From Bdellovibrionales bacterium (GTDB lineage Bacteria > Bdellovibrionota > Bdellovibrionia > Bdellovibrionales > UBA1609): DNA of 64,000 nt. The notes beneath the pieces were generated by a model. The model searched no databases. It saw only the letters and a program-made list of their open reading frames with translations, and was not told the DNA's origin. Numbering within the stretch: position 1 is the first letter of the stretch; each line of letters starts with the position of its first letter. The stretch lies in the NCBI GenBank assembly GCA_020630675.1, contig JAHDIR010000008.1, positions 17,214-81,213 on the forward strand. Reading direction: 5' to 3'. Both the position numbers and the translations under genes were made by a program. Below are positions 44,995 through 55,437 of the stretch, in pieces.

Positions 44995-46149
44995 CTACAA
45001 TGATTGTAATTTCATTTCCAGGCTAGTCTGGTTCTCTTTTTTAACTTTTACTTGATAGTTTGGAAACTTTGAGGCCTTTAAACGCTTTACCATATCATCC
45101 ACAGACGAGGTGGCGTCTAACTCCAAGACTATAGCCTCAGGACCAAAGGACTTTTCTTTAATGCTATTGATGGTGCCTATAGAACTGACAAGATCTTTTT
45201 TAAAGCGCTGATACTGATTATATTTTAAGCGCCCGCGAACAGTAATTTTAAAAAGCTGAGCCCCCACTTTGCCGCTTTTCCAAGACTTTTTTAAAGACAA
45301 AGCCAGTGAGTCACTGACGCTATCTTTGCTTTTTTGATAGGCCAGCCAGACGGCTGATTCAAAACTTCCTGGTAAACTGATAGCTTGACGCTTCACTTGA
45401 GCTAAAGATCTCATCGTTTCTAAATGAAAAACTTCGAGATCATAGTTAATGATATATGAATTTATTTTTTTAGGATTATCATTAATTTTGATGGTGCCAC
45501 GAATAGCTATTTTTGAATTCATTTTTTTTGCAATTTTCATTTGTTCTTTAGAACTTAAATTTAAGAACTGCTGGTTCATTTGTATTTTTTGGTTCATATC
45601 GTTGGCAATAGGCTTAGCTACAGAAAATTGTTTTTGATCTAGTTTTTTTTCAAAACTAGTATGAAAATCACGAATCAATTTCAGCCCTAATTTAGATTGA
45701 TAAGGGCTCCCCGCTCCCCACCAATAATAATCTTTAAAGTTCACTTTATCAGAAAAATTTAGAAACGGAGAAATAACTAGGGTGTTTGCGTGACTATAAA
45801 AATGACCTCTTTGCCTTAAAACATTTGATAAACGATCAATATCTAAACCAATATCGAAAGACTGAACAAATAAGCCTTCATTTTTACTGGCTGGTTTAGA
45901 GTTGAGAGACACCACCATTTTTTTTGCCAAAGGCAAAACAGAGTTATGTATTTTTTCTTTTTGCTGAGCGTATCTTTTTGCACCAATAATTTTTTTAATT
46001 TGAGTAAGAGTGGCTATCTCTACGGCTTTTTTTTCAAGATCTTGACGAGCTTCAAAACTAGAAAGCTTATCACTAGACACTTTCACATTTTTAACTGTTG
46101 TGATGTTTGCGGCAAATACCAAAGCTGAAAAAAACAAACTAAAAATCAA
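44995..46149 (-). CDS. Exported protein related by pattern to FlgT N/M domains
   Basis: Exported protein of 384 residues starting at TTG (46149) with TAGGAG seven nt upstream. Signal peptide cleavage is likely after VFA (about residue 13). An N-terminal helix (FEARQDLEKKAVEIATLTQIK) recalls the FlgT N-terminal domain. The middle (NTLVISPFLNFSDKVNF, then SKIAIRGTIKIN) recalls the CsgG/FlgT middle domain. A C-terminal alpha/beta module (FKITVRGRLKYNQYQRFKKD, AIVLELDATSSVDD) follows. It lies 57 nt upstream of the FlgT C-terminal-like lipoprotein gene on the same strand, so the pair may be one functional unit. Assignment is tentative. Confidence 0.6.
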   Translation of the reverse strand: MIFSLFFSALVFAANITTVKNVKVSSDKLSSFEARQDLEKKAVEIATLTQIKKIIGAKRYAQQKEKIHNSVLPLAKKMVVSLNSKPASKNEGLFVQSFDIGLDIDRLSNVLRQRGHFYSHANTLVISPFLNFSDKVNFKDYYWWGAGSPYQSKLGLKLIRDFHTSFEKKLDQKQFSVAKPIANDMNQKIQMNQQFLNLSSKEQMKIAKKMNSKIAIRGTIKINDNPKKINSYIINYDLEVFHLETMRSLAQVKRQAISLPGSFESAVWLAYQKSKDSVSDSLALSLKKSWKSGKVGAQLFKITVRGRLKYNQYQRFKKDLVSSIGTINSIKEKSFGPEAIVLELDATSSVDDMVKRLKASKFPNYQVKVKKENQTSLEMKLQSL

Positions 46150-46221
46150 AGCAAAACTCCTAGACCTGAACTGACAGAACGTCAGAACTTACTGTAAGGG
46201 AATTTCTAAATAAAATCAAAA

Positions 46222-49200
46222 TTAAACCTGTAGCTTTACAAAATTTAATTCACCAAACTCTTTGTGCATTTTGTCCATCAATTCAAAAGAAATACCCACC
46301 CCTTTGGGTTCAAAACTTTTAAGACTGACTTTTTTAGCTAGGTCATCAATTTTAATATCAATTTTTAAAGGCACCTCTCCAGGGTGCTGCAAAAGAACCT
46401 CTCTTAAGGGCATGAGCTTTTCAGACCAGCCGTCGTCAAGACTCAACATAAGAGATTTAGTTTTTTTAAATAAGCTCTCTACTAAAACTATTGAGTCGAC
46501 TAAAATTTTTGCTCCGTTATCATCAGCTTCGAGCTGCCCACCAATCAATAGGGGTTTGTCAGACTTTAAAACTTGTTCAAATTCAGCATAAGCATTGGGA
46601 AAAATTACGAGTTCCATCCCACCGCTTAAATCTTCTAACTGAGCAAAAGCCATGCGGGTTCCTTTTTTAGTAATTATCTCTCTCATTGTAGAAATTAAAC
46701 CAACAACGAATTGCTTTGACTTAGTATTCATAGCCTTAAGAGCTTTAACATCATGACTCGCCCAAATTCTTGTGAGCTCTGAAATGCCTTTCAAAGGATG
46801 GTCACTTAAGTAAAACCCAAGAACTTCTTTTTCAAAAGCTAGCCGAGTTGATCGCTTCCAAGGTTCTTTTTCAGGCAAAGAGACTTTTTGATCCGTTTGA
46901 ATACTCTCATCCATAGAGAACAAACTCACTTGACCAGTTTCACGATCTTTTCGAATGGATTCCGAGCGATCAATAAAATCAGAAAAGCCCTCTAATAACT
47001 GAGCCCGATGAAAACCAAAACCTGAAAAACCACCTGATTTTATCAAACACTCCACCGTTTTTTTATTAACTCGCCTTAAATCTACTGTCGTAAAAAACTG
47101 CTCTAAACTTTCAAACTTTTTATTGGGTAAAGAATTTCTAGCTTCAATAATTGCTTCAACCGCCGCTTGCCCAACTCCTTTAATGGCCCCTAAAGAAAAA
47201 TAAATTTTGTCACCATTCACAGTAAATTTAAATTCAGAGTGATTGATGTGCGGTGGATTAACTTCAATATCATGTCTTTGCGCATCTTTAACATATTTGA
47301 CCACCTTATCGGTGTCGCTCATCTCAGTACTAAGTAGAGCAGCAAAAAACTCCACAGGGTAATAACGCTTTAAAAAAGCGGTTTGCGCGGCCAAAACACA
47401 GTAAGCCGCAGCATGAGATTTGTTAAATCCGTATTTGGCAAACTCGGCCATACTGTCAAAAAGTTCTCCGGCTTTTTTTTCATCAAATTTATTTTCTCTT
47501 GCCCCCGACATAAAACGATCTTTTTGTCGGTCCATTTCTTCGGCAATCTTTTTACCCATGGCTCGACGTAAAATATCCGCTTCTCCCAAACTATAGTTAG
47601 CAATCTTGGAAGCGATCAGCTGCACTTGCTCTTGATAAACAATAATACCAAAAGTTTCCTTAGTGATACCTTCTAATTCATCAAATAAATACTTTACTTT
47701 AACTTCGCCTTTTTTGCGCTTTAGGTACTCAGGGATCATATCCATTGGACCAGGACGATAAAGGGCGTTAATGGCCACAATATCTTCAAAGCAATCAGGG
47801 CGGGCTTTTTTAATCAAGTCCGTGATTCCCTCACCCTCAAACTGAAAAATTCCAGCCGTATCCCCATCACTCATCAACTCATAAATACCAGGGTCGCTTA
47901 AAGAAATATCATTGGTTGCAATAGATTTACCTCTATTTTTTTTAACCAACTTTAAAGCTTCGTTAATGTGAGTGAGAGTTTTTAAGCCTAAGAAATCAAA
48001 CTTTATTAAACCAATTTTTTCTGCATGTTTCATGTCATACTGAACGACGTTTTCGCCATCATTCCCTCTATAAAGAGGAGCATGAGTAACAATATTACCA
48101 TCAGCAATAACAACACCAGCGGCATGAATTCCGGCATGGCGGACTAAGCCCTCAATATTTTGAGCCAGCTCCATCAAGCTGTTCACCTTAGGGTCACTTT
48201 CCATGGCTTCACGTAAACGAGGCTCCATTTCAAGAGACTCTTTCAAATTAATTCCAAGCTTATCCGGAATTAATTTTGCCACGACATCCACTTCAGCATA
48301 AGTCATACCTAACACACGGCCCACATCTCTTATGGCGGCCCGGGCCTGAAGTTTTCCGTAAGTAATAATTTGGGAAACACTGGGTTGACCATATTTTTCA
48401 GTGACGTAATCAATGACCAGCCCTCGGTTTTCTTGGCAAAAATCGATATCAAAATCGGGCATTGAAACCCTTTCTGGGTTCAAAAATCGCTCAAAAATTA
48501 AGTTGTAAGGCATGGGGTCTAAGTCGGTAATTTTTAAACTGTAGGCCACTAAAGAACCAGCTCCTGAGCCACGGCCTGGCCCAACAGGAATAAAATTTTC
48601 TTTGGCCCAAGAAATAAAATCTTGAACAATTAAAAAGTATCCATTAAATCCCATCTTTTCGATCACTGATAGTTCGTAGTCTAATCTTTCAAAGTATTTT
48701 TCTTTATCAACGATGGGTTCGTTTCTTTTTTCAGCCTCTAAAAACCTTTCCTCCAAACCTTGGCGTGAAGCATAAGCCATTTCTTCTTTTAAAGTTCTTC
48801 CTTCTTGAGTCGGGTAAGAAGGCAAATGATAAATCGGTTTTCCTTCTTCATCGTATAGCTTGAAATCAAACTGGCATTGCTCAGCAATTTTTAAAGTATT
48901 GTCACAAGCCTCTGGAGCCTCTTTAAAAAGTTCACGCATTTGATCGGCAGTTTTGAAGTAAAATTGATCCGAGCCTAAGCGAAAGCGTGAGTCATCATGT
49001 AAAGTTCGGTTTGAGCCAATACAAATCAAAACCTCTTGAGACATTTGATCTTTTGGGTCCATATAATGAACATTGTTACTGGCTACTAAGGGAATAGATT
49101 TTTCTTTGGAAACTTCCATCAAAAAAGGATTTATCTCTTCCCAAGCACTTTCACCCGTTTTGTTCATTTCTAGGTAAAAATTATTTGGGTAAATAGCATT

Positions 49201-49692
49201 TAATTGATCGACTCGCTCAACAGCACGATCTTTATCTAAATTGATTAAGGCCCAAGGCACATAGCCCATTACCCCTGAACTCATGGCGATTAAGCCTTGG
49301 TTGTATTTTTGTAAAACTTCAAAGTCGACACGAGGTTTATAATAAAACCCTTCTTGATAGCCAATAGAGCTCAACTTACATAAGTTTTGATAACCTTGAA
49401 GGTCTTTCGCAAGAAGAACTAAGCGAGTGTTGGGCGACTTACGAAGGGCGTCTTTCCCTCCTTTACTAAACCGGCCATCAGCGGCTATATAAACTTCAAG
49501 GCCCAAGATGGGCTGCACGCCTTGTTTTTTAGCTGCAAGATAAAACTCAACCGCACCAAACATATTTCCATAATCGGTGAGGGCCACAGCTGGCATTTGA
49601 TACTGCTCGGCTCTTGCGACCAATTGTTTGGCACGTACAGTAGCTTCTAAAAGGGAATACTGAGAATGAACATGCAAATGAACAAATGACAT
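46222..49692 (-). CDS. dnaE: DNA polymerase III alpha subunit
   Basis: Replicative polymerase of 1156 residues (E. coli 1160). N-terminal PHP domain begins HLHVHSQYS (residues 5-13) and the catalytic acidic motif PDFDIDFCQE is in the polymerase core, with GPGRGSGAGSLVAY nearby; helix-hairpin-helix and OB-fold parts follow, and the C-terminal tail interacts with tau in other species. It is the last of a same-strand series after guaA, with a 42-nt gap. Start ATG at 49692 follows a G-rich ribosome site. Confidence 0.97.
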   Translation of the reverse strand: MSFVHLHVHSQYSLLEATVRAKQLVARAEQYQMPAVALTDYGNMFGAVEFYLAAKKQGVQPILGLEVYIAADGRFSKGGKDALRKSPNTRLVLLAKDLQGYQNLCKLSSIGYQEGFYYKPRVDFEVLQKYNQGLIAMSSGVMGYVPWALINLDKDRAVERVDQLNAIYPNNFYLEMNKTGESAWEEINPFLMEVSKEKSIPLVASNNVHYMDPKDQMSQEVLICIGSNRTLHDDSRFRLGSDQFYFKTADQMRELFKEAPEACDNTLKIAEQCQFDFKLYDEEGKPIYHLPSYPTQEGRTLKEEMAYASRQGLEERFLEAEKRNEPIVDKEKYFERLDYELSVIEKMGFNGYFLIVQDFISWAKENFIPVGPGRGSGAGSLVAYSLKITDLDPMPYNLIFERFLNPERVSMPDFDIDFCQENRGLVIDYVTEKYGQPSVSQIITYGKLQARAAIRDVGRVLGMTYAEVDVVAKLIPDKLGINLKESLEMEPRLREAMESDPKVNSLMELAQNIEGLVRHAGIHAAGVVIADGNIVTHAPLYRGNDGENVVQYDMKHAEKIGLIKFDFLGLKTLTHINEALKLVKKNRGKSIATNDISLSDPGIYELMSDGDTAGIFQFEGEGITDLIKKARPDCFEDIVAINALYRPGPMDMIPEYLKRKKGEVKVKYLFDELEGITKETFGIIVYQEQVQLIASKIANYSLGEADILRRAMGKKIAEEMDRQKDRFMSGARENKFDEKKAGELFDSMAEFAKYGFNKSHAAAYCVLAAQTAFLKRYYPVEFFAALLSTEMSDTDKVVKYVKDAQRHDIEVNPPHINHSEFKFTVNGDKIYFSLGAIKGVGQAAVEAIIEARNSLPNKKFESLEQFFTTVDLRRVNKKTVECLIKSGGFSGFGFHRAQLLEGFSDFIDRSESIRKDRETGQVSLFSMDESIQTDQKVSLPEKEPWKRSTRLAFEKEVLGFYLSDHPLKGISELTRIWASHDVKALKAMNTKSKQFVVGLISTMREIITKKGTRMAFAQLEDLSGGMELVIFPNAYAEFEQVLKSDKPLLIGGQLEADDNGAKILVDSIVLVESLFKKTKSLMLSLDDGWSEKLMPLREVLLQHPGEVPLKIDIKIDDLAKKVSLKSFEPKGVGISFELMDKMHKEFGELNFVKLQV

Positions 49693-49734
49693 ATAAAATG
49701 ACCCCCCTACTGAATCATATAAAAACTAAATGAA

Positions 49735-51264
49735 CTATTCCCACTCAATGGTGCCCGGCGGCTTACTAGTTACGTCATAAACCACCCGATTGACACCCTT
49801 GACCTCATTTGTGATTCGGTTTGACAGGTGCCTCATAAATTGGCCGTCAAAATCATACCAGTCGGCAGTCATACCATCTTTGGAGGTCACAGCACGTATA
49901 GCCAGAACTTTCTCATAAGACCTGGCGTCTCCCTGCACTCCGACAGTTCTTACAGGCAAAAGAACACAGAAGGCCTGCCATATTTCATCGTACAAATTAT
50001 TTTTTTTCAACTCTTGAATATAAATATCATCACTTTCTTGAAGAGTGGTAATATCTTCTTTGTGAATCTCGCCCATCAAGCGAATAGCAAGGCCTGGTCC
50101 TGGAAAAGGGTGACGCCACAAGAACTTAGCAGGAATCCCAAGGTGCTCACCAATTTTACGAACTTCGTCTTTAAAAAGCTCCCTCAAAGGCTCAACAAGC
50201 TTTAAATTGAGATCTTTTGGTAACCCCCCAACATTATGATGAGATTTGATAGTGACACTCTCCCCTCTCGGAGAAACACTTTCAATGACATCAGGATAAA
50301 GTGTTCCTTGAGCCAAGTATTCCACCTGGCCAATCTTCTCTATAGATTTTTTAAAAACATCAATAAATACCTTACCAATAATTTTTCTCTTTTTTTCAGG
50401 GTCACTCACTCCTTTAAGTTCACCTAAAAACTGCTCAGACGCATCAACAGCTTGAACATTTAACCCTAGTTCTTGATAAATTTTTTGAACGTCTTCAAAT
50501 TCATTTTTTCTAAGTAAACCGTTATTAACAAAAACACACTTCACTCGCTCAGGGCCCAAAACAGATGTTAACAAATGTCCAACCACCGTAGAGTCAACTC
50601 CTCCACTCAGAGCGCAAAGTACATTGGCTCCGTCAGGCACTTGGCTTTTGATTTTACTTTTAAGGTCAGCAACAATTCCTGTAGCAGTCCAATTAGGTGT
50701 AGCTCCACAAATTTTAAAACAAAAGTGCTGAATGAGCTCATCACCACGTTCGGTGTGATTGACCTCTGGATGAAATTGAAAACATAAAGTATTTTCACCT
50801 TGAATGGCAGCGATATGTCCTGACTGAGAAGATGCCAAAAGCTCAAAGCCAGAGGGAATTTTTTCAATATAGTCGCCATGGCTCATCCAAACATTTTGCT
50901 TTTCAACACCTGAGAGCAAAGACTGAGTCCAATTGATATTATTTAGGCCATACTCTCGAACTTTAGCCGGGGAAACCTTTCCTCCCATTTGATGACAAAT
51001 CAGCTGCATGCCATAACAAATTCCAAGCAACGGTGCCACCGTTGCCAACTCGTTCACATCACGTGCCGGGGAGTCGTCATCTAAAACCGAACTCGGGCCA
51101 CCACTTAATATGATCCCTTTAGGTTCATATTTTTTTATTTCTTCCATATCTGCAGAATATGGCAACAGTACGGAAAACACTCCCATTTCTCGTAAACGAC
51201 GAGCAATGAGTTGAGTGAGCTGCGAACCAAAATCTAGAATAACTATTTGATCTCTTTTCATCAC
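49735..51264 (-). CDS. guaA: GMP synthase (glutamine-hydrolysing)
   Basis: Converts XMP to GMP with ATP and glutamine; 509 residues. Class I glutamine amidotransferase domain with Cys83 in GICYGMQLIC and FHPEV, ATP pyrophosphatase domain with LSGGVDSTVVG, and the C-terminal dimerisation domain ending in KPPGTIEWE. Either GTG 51264 or ATG 51261 can be the start; GAGG spacing favours the GTG. Follows guaB by 48 nt, so the GMP branch of purine synthesis is grouped. Confidence 0.97.
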   Translation of the reverse strand: MMKRDQIVILDFGSQLTQLIARRLREMGVFSVLLPYSADMEEIKKYEPKGIILSGGPSSVLDDDSPARDVNELATVAPLLGICYGMQLICHQMGGKVSPAKVREYGLNNINWTQSLLSGVEKQNVWMSHGDYIEKIPSGFELLASSQSGHIAAIQGENTLCFQFHPEVNHTERGDELIQHFCFKICGATPNWTATGIVADLKSKIKSQVPDGANVLCALSGGVDSTVVGHLLTSVLGPERVKCVFVNNGLLRKNEFEDVQKIYQELGLNVQAVDASEQFLGELKGVSDPEKKRKIIGKVFIDVFKKSIEKIGQVEYLAQGTLYPDVIESVSPRGESVTIKSHHNVGGLPKDLNLKLVEPLRELFKDEVRKIGEHLGIPAKFLWRHPFPGPGLAIRLMGEIHKEDITTLQESDDIYIQELKKNNLYDEIWQAFCVLLPVRTVGVQGDARSYEKVLAIRAVTSKDGMTADWYDFDGQFMRHLSNRITNEVKGVNRVVYDVTSKPPGTIEWE

Positions 51265-51312
51265 AAACGTGGACCTCTTTTTAAATTTATAAAAACCTCA
51301 GAACAATAAATT

Positions 51313-52773
51313 TTACTTTAATCTGTAGTTTGGTGCCTCTTTGGTGATGTTCACGTCATGAACATGAGACTCCTGCAAACCTTGCGGGCTAATTCTTATA
51401 AACTCAGCCTTATCTTGAAGCTCTTGAATATTTTTCGCTCCGATATAACCCATTCCAGAACGCAAACCACCCACCAACTGATGAAGAATTCCACTGGCAC
51501 TTCCTTTATAAGGCACTCGCCCTTCAATACCTTCTGGCACAAGCTTATCAGACTCATCAACGTCTGATTGAAAATAACGATCTTTAGAGCCTTTTTTCAT
51601 GGCCCCAAGACTCCCCATTCCACGGTATACTTTGTAAGTACGACCTTGATAAAGAACGGTCTCTCCCGGGCTTTCGTCAGCTCCGGCCAATAAACTTCCA
51701 ACCATTACAGTATTAGCTCCCAAAGCTAGAGCTTTTGTGATGTCTCCAGAAAATTTAATTCCACCATCAGCGATGATCGTTTTGTTAAACTTTTTTGCCG
51801 CCTCAGAGCACTTAACCACAGCTGATATTTGCGGCATTCCAATTCCTGTGACAATACGAGTAGTACAAATACTTCCTGGGCCAACACCGACCTTAACAAC
51901 ATCAGCACCTGCCTCCATTAAGGCTTCGGTGGCACTTGCCGTCACGACATTTCCGCCAACAATAATAACATCTTTATAAGTTTCTCGAATGTACTTCACC
52001 ATATTTAAAACATTTTTAGAATGACCATGAGCTGTATCTACGACTAAAGCGTCAACTCCGGAAGCCACTAACTGCTCAGCTCTTTGTTGAGAAGACTCAT
52101 CAGTTCCGATGGCAGCAGCAACAAATAAACGACCATGACTATCTTTTGTGGCCAAAGGAAAGTTTTGTGATTTTTCTATATCTTTAATTGTAATTAAACC
52201 TTTTAATTTACCATCATCTGAAACAACAGGTAGTTTTTCAATACGATGTTTTTGTAAAATAGCTTTAGCCTGCTCAAGAGTAGTCCCCTCTTTGGCTGTG
52301 ACTAAGTTATCTTTTGTCATAATTTCAGAAATACATTGAGTCACATTTGTTTCAAAACGTAAGTCTCTATTGGTTAAGATTCCTACCAATTTACCATCAA
52401 CAGTGACCGGAACACCACTGATAGAATATTTTTTCATCAACCCTAGGGCTTCAGAAACCAGAGCTTCTGGCCCCATGGTAATAGGGTCTGTGATCATTCC
52501 ACTTTCATACTTTTTAACCTTTTCTACTTCAAAAGCTTGAGCTTCAGCCGGTAAGTTTTTATGAATAACACCTAGGCCTCCCATTTGTGCCATAACGATA
52601 GAAACTTTACTTTCTGTGACCGTGTCCATAGCTGAAGATAATATTGGCATATTTAAATAGGTATCGCGCGCAAAGAAACTTTTTGCTGACACTTGTGAAG
52701 GAACTATATCCGAATATTGTGGCACCAATAAAATATCATCAAAAGTTAAAGCTACATCTCCAAAATTATTCAC
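51313..52773 (-). CDS. guaB: IMP dehydrogenase
   Basis: Converts IMP to XMP with NAD; 486 residues. TIM barrel with catalytic Cys303 in GPGSICTTR, mobile-flap region (about 390-420) and a tandem CBS pair inserted at residues 95-205, the usual site of nucleotide regulation. Start is GTG at 52773, with AAGGAG seven nt upstream, and overlaps the stop of the carbonic anhydrase-like gene as GTGA, so the two are coupled. Confidence 0.97.
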   Translation of the reverse strand: MNNFGDVALTFDDILLVPQYSDIVPSQVSAKSFFARDTYLNMPILSSAMDTVTESKVSIVMAQMGGLGVIHKNLPAEAQAFEVEKVKKYESGMITDPITMGPEALVSEALGLMKKYSISGVPVTVDGKLVGILTNRDLRFETNVTQCISEIMTKDNLVTAKEGTTLEQAKAILQKHRIEKLPVVSDDGKLKGLITIKDIEKSQNFPLATKDSHGRLFVAAAIGTDESSQQRAEQLVASGVDALVVDTAHGHSKNVLNMVKYIRETYKDVIIVGGNVVTASATEALMEAGADVVKVGVGPGSICTTRIVTGIGMPQISAVVKCSEAAKKFNKTIIADGGIKFSGDITKALALGANTVMVGSLLAGADESPGETVLYQGRTYKVYRGMGSLGAMKKGSKDRYFQSDVDESDKLVPEGIEGRVPYKGSASGILHQLVGGLRSGMGYIGAKNIQELQDKAEFIRISPQGLQESHVHDVNITKEAPNYRLK

Positions 52774-53288
52774 TGTGTATCTCCTTTTTTATACCAAGAT
52801 TTATATTCAATATAATTTTTAGCCGACTGGGGTAAAAATTTAAGTTCTTTTTCATTTAAAGGCCTAACAACGCGGGCTGGACTACCCATAATTAAGGAGC
52901 CCTCTGGGAAGTGTGAGTTTTGTGTAACTAAAGAGCCTGCACCGACAATACAGTTTTTTTCAATATGAACATTATCCATAAGTACAGAGCCCATGCCGAC
53001 TAAAACTAAATCGTCAATTCGGCATCCATGTAAAACGCATTTATGACCGATCGTCACTTGATTAGCAATCACTGCTTGAGCCTGCTTAAACGTTCCATGA
53101 ATAATTGTGCCATCTTGGATGTTTGTTTCATGACCGATAGATATGGGCATAACATCACCACGTAAAACACATTGATACCAAACTGAAGAATTTTCCCCAA
53201 GCGTGACATCACCAATGATGTCAGCAGAAGGCGCAATAAAAGTATGTTGAGAAATTTGAGGTGTTTTGCCGTTTAAAGAACGAATCAC
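52770..53288 (-). CDS. Gamma carbonic anhydrase family protein (YrdA-like)
   Basis: Left-handed beta-helix protein of 172 residues, YrdA/PaaY type. Hexapeptide repeats run through most of the protein ([25 protein letters not shown]). The three zinc-ligand histidines of Cam-type gamma carbonic anhydrases are at IIHGT, TIGHKC and VLHGC. Many YrdA proteins have low or untested carbonic anhydrase activity. Start is GTG at 53288 with AGGA six nt upstream. Coupled to guaB, a link of unclear meaning. Confidence 0.9.
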   Translation of the reverse strand: MIRSLNGKTPQISQHTFIAPSADIIGDVTLGENSSVWYQCVLRGDVMPISIGHETNIQDGTIIHGTFKQAQAVIANQVTIGHKCVLHGCRIDDLVLVGMGSVLMDNVHIEKNCIVGAGSLVTQNSHFPEGSLIMGSPARVVRPLNEKELKFLPQSAKNYIEYKSWYKKGDTQ

Positions 53289-53431
53289 AAGGGGTCCTTT
53301 TAGGCAAGAATATAGAACTTTTCCTCCAAAAGGACAAGCTCTATTTGCTATAAAATATTGTTATGCTCTCTGAAAAGAGTTTAACCCCCTTGACTTCAGC
53401 GTCACTCAAAAACAACGAAAAATTCTTGTAA

Positions 53432-53932
53432 TTAATTCAAGTAAGGAGTTCTTAAGTTTTTAGATATTCTTGATTGCATAGCTTGGTGGCCAGGCAAATC
53501 CAGCATGGAAGAATCAAGAACCTTACACCTTTCAATAAAGCTATGCTGACAAAAAAACTTGGCTTTAGCATTGATACAAAAGGAAATGGCTTCGTCGGCA
53601 CGACTATCAATGGATGAGAACTTATCACTGCCTTCAAAATGAAGTCGGACAAATTGATAGTGACCTTTCAACTCAGTAAATACACAAGAGGCGACTTTAA
53701 CCCCTAGGTTTGAAAATATTTTTTGAGTTAGGTTATGCGGTGAGCTCGATGGCATTCTTTGATTAGACTCGGACAAAACAATCCCAGCATCAAGAGGGCT
53801 TAACCAAACGGGCAAAGTGTACTTTTCGTCTTTATCTTTAAAAAACATGACCGGTCGACGAGGGGTTGCAAACTCACCCGCCTCAATGCTCACCCCAACA
53901 GGGAAGAGTTCAATATAAGTTTCTTTTTCCAC
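53432..53932 (-). CDS. DUF151 (bifunctional nuclease-like) protein
   Basis: Cytosolic 166-residue protein of the DUF151 / BFN family, some members of which cleave DNA and RNA in vitro. Marks of the family: LPVWLSPLDAGIVL (residues 40-53), HNLTQKIFSNLGVKV (66-80) and SSIDSRADEAISF (105-117), the counterpart of the IDARPSDAIALA motif. Start is GTG at 53932. It follows miaB by 26 nt. A DUF151 gene beside miaB is seen in other delta-type proteobacteria, to my recollection. Confidence 0.85.
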   Translation of the reverse strand: MEKETYIELFPVGVSIEAGEFATPRRPVMFFKDKDEKYTLPVWLSPLDAGIVLSESNQRMPSSSPHNLTQKIFSNLGVKVASCVFTELKGHYQFVRLHFEGSDKFSSIDSRADEAISFCINAKAKFFCQHSFIERCKVLDSSMLDLPGHQAMQSRISKNLRTPYLN

Positions 53933-53958
53933 TTTCTTTTTTATGTCAATTTTTTGTT

Positions 53959-55302
53959 TTATTGAAATTGTAATTCCCCCCGAAGCGTTTGTGCAAACGC
54001 TTGTATAATTTTAACCGGCACAGTTTGTCCGACCAAATCTTCACTCCCCTCAAAGTGAACCACTTTATTTTGAGTAGATCTACCCATTAAACGCCGAGAC
54101 TTCGAATTAAATTCTTCAACTAATACATGCAAGGTTTGATTTTCGTATTTTTTGCACAACTGACTAGCAATTTGATCATGGTGTTCAAATAAACGGTGAA
54201 GCCTCTGAGATTTTTCGGCTTCAGTTAATTGCTCTTCAAATTTAGCTGCCTTTGTAAAGGGGCGCGGGCTATATTTAAAGGCATAAACACTTTCAAACTT
54301 AACAACATCCATAAGCGATAAGGTGTCTTCAAATTGCTTTTCCGTTTCTCCAGGAAAACCAACAATAATATCTGATGAAAAACTAACTCCAGGTATAGAC
54401 TCTTGAATCATTATGGCCTTATCAATAAATTCTTCTCGCGTATAACCCCTATTCATCCTTTGCAAAACTTCACTATTTCCAGATTGAACTGGCAAATGAA
54501 CATAATCACATATTTTTTCACGATATTTTTGCATCACATCAGCCAATTCTTGATCAAAATCTTTTGGGTGACTAGTGGTGTACCGAATTCGCTCAATATC
54601 AGTGTCTTCGCTAACGGCCTTTAATAAGCCTGAAAAATTAACACCGCATTCTGATTTATAAGAATTTACATTTTGACCAAGAAGAGTCACTTCCTTCACT
54701 CCTCTTTTTACCAAAGTATTAATATCAAATATAAGCTCACTTAGCTTTCGGCTACGCTCTCTCCCCCTGGTAAAAGGGACCACACAAAACGTACAAAAGT
54801 TGTCGCAGCCCTTGGTGATATTAACAAAGGTGGCAACGCCAGGGTTTCTCACCAAGGTTTCAATTTGGTAGGGTTTTTGGTGTTCAAAGCGAGTCGACAC
54901 CACCTTATTATCTCCTTGCTCAAGGTCAGAAATAATCTTGGGTAACTCATCGATGGCATCGGTTCCAAAAACAAAGTCGAGTAGTGGGACATCCTTGAGT
55001 AGCTTTTTCTTTTCTTGCTGAGCCACACAGCCGCCAACTCCAATTTTTAAATTTGGGTTTTTCTCTTTTAATTTACGGTAACGTCCAACTTCAGAGTGAA
55101 CCTTATGAACGGGCTTTTCTCGCACGCTGCAGGAATTAATAATGATAAGTGAGGCTTGGTCTGGAGTATTTACAGGCTTGTAATTAGACATTTCTAACAA
55201 GGAGTACATTCGCTCGCTATCATTCACATTCATTTGACAGCCATAAGTCGAAACAAAAACAGATTTATCGACCATTTTATTTTCTGTGTTTTCTACTTCC
55301 AT
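53959..55302 (-). CDS. miaB: tRNA-2-methylthio-N6-isopentenyladenosine synthase
   Basis: Radical-SAM methylthiotransferase acting on i6A37 of tRNA; 447 residues. The N-terminal UPF0004 domain carries cluster cysteines in STYGCQMN, NSCSVR and GGCVAQ; the radical-SAM CxxxCxxC is CDNFCTFC; a TRAM domain ends the protein. STYGCQMN separates MiaB from RimO-type enzymes. Transcribed ahead of the DUF151 gene. RimO itself is not in the window, although the YcaO fusion at 39718 belongs to the family tied to RimO function. Confidence 0.96.
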   Translation of the reverse strand: MEVENTENKMVDKSVFVSTYGCQMNVNDSERMYSLLEMSNYKPVNTPDQASLIIINSCSVREKPVHKVHSEVGRYRKLKEKNPNLKIGVGGCVAQQEKKKLLKDVPLLDFVFGTDAIDELPKIISDLEQGDNKVVSTRFEHQKPYQIETLVRNPGVATFVNITKGCDNFCTFCVVPFTRGRERSRKLSELIFDINTLVKRGVKEVTLLGQNVNSYKSECGVNFSGLLKAVSEDTDIERIRYTTSHPKDFDQELADVMQKYREKICDYVHLPVQSGNSEVLQRMNRGYTREEFIDKAIMIQESIPGVSFSSDIIVGFPGETEKQFEDTLSLMDVVKFESVYAFKYSPRPFTKAAKFEEQLTEAEKSQRLHRLFEHHDQIASQLCKKYENQTLHVLVEEFNSKSRRLMGRSTQNKVVHFEGSEDLVGQTVPVKIIQAFAQTLRGELQFQ

Positions 55303-55437
55303 AATACCAACCTTTTAACCTTCTTCTATAAAACTTGAGAGCTGAGGGCTCAACAACTAACTATATGACTTGGTGCGCTATATTCGTCACCAGCCACTTT
55401 CCCCCTCCCAACGCTCGTTTTTTTCTGCTAACAATAA

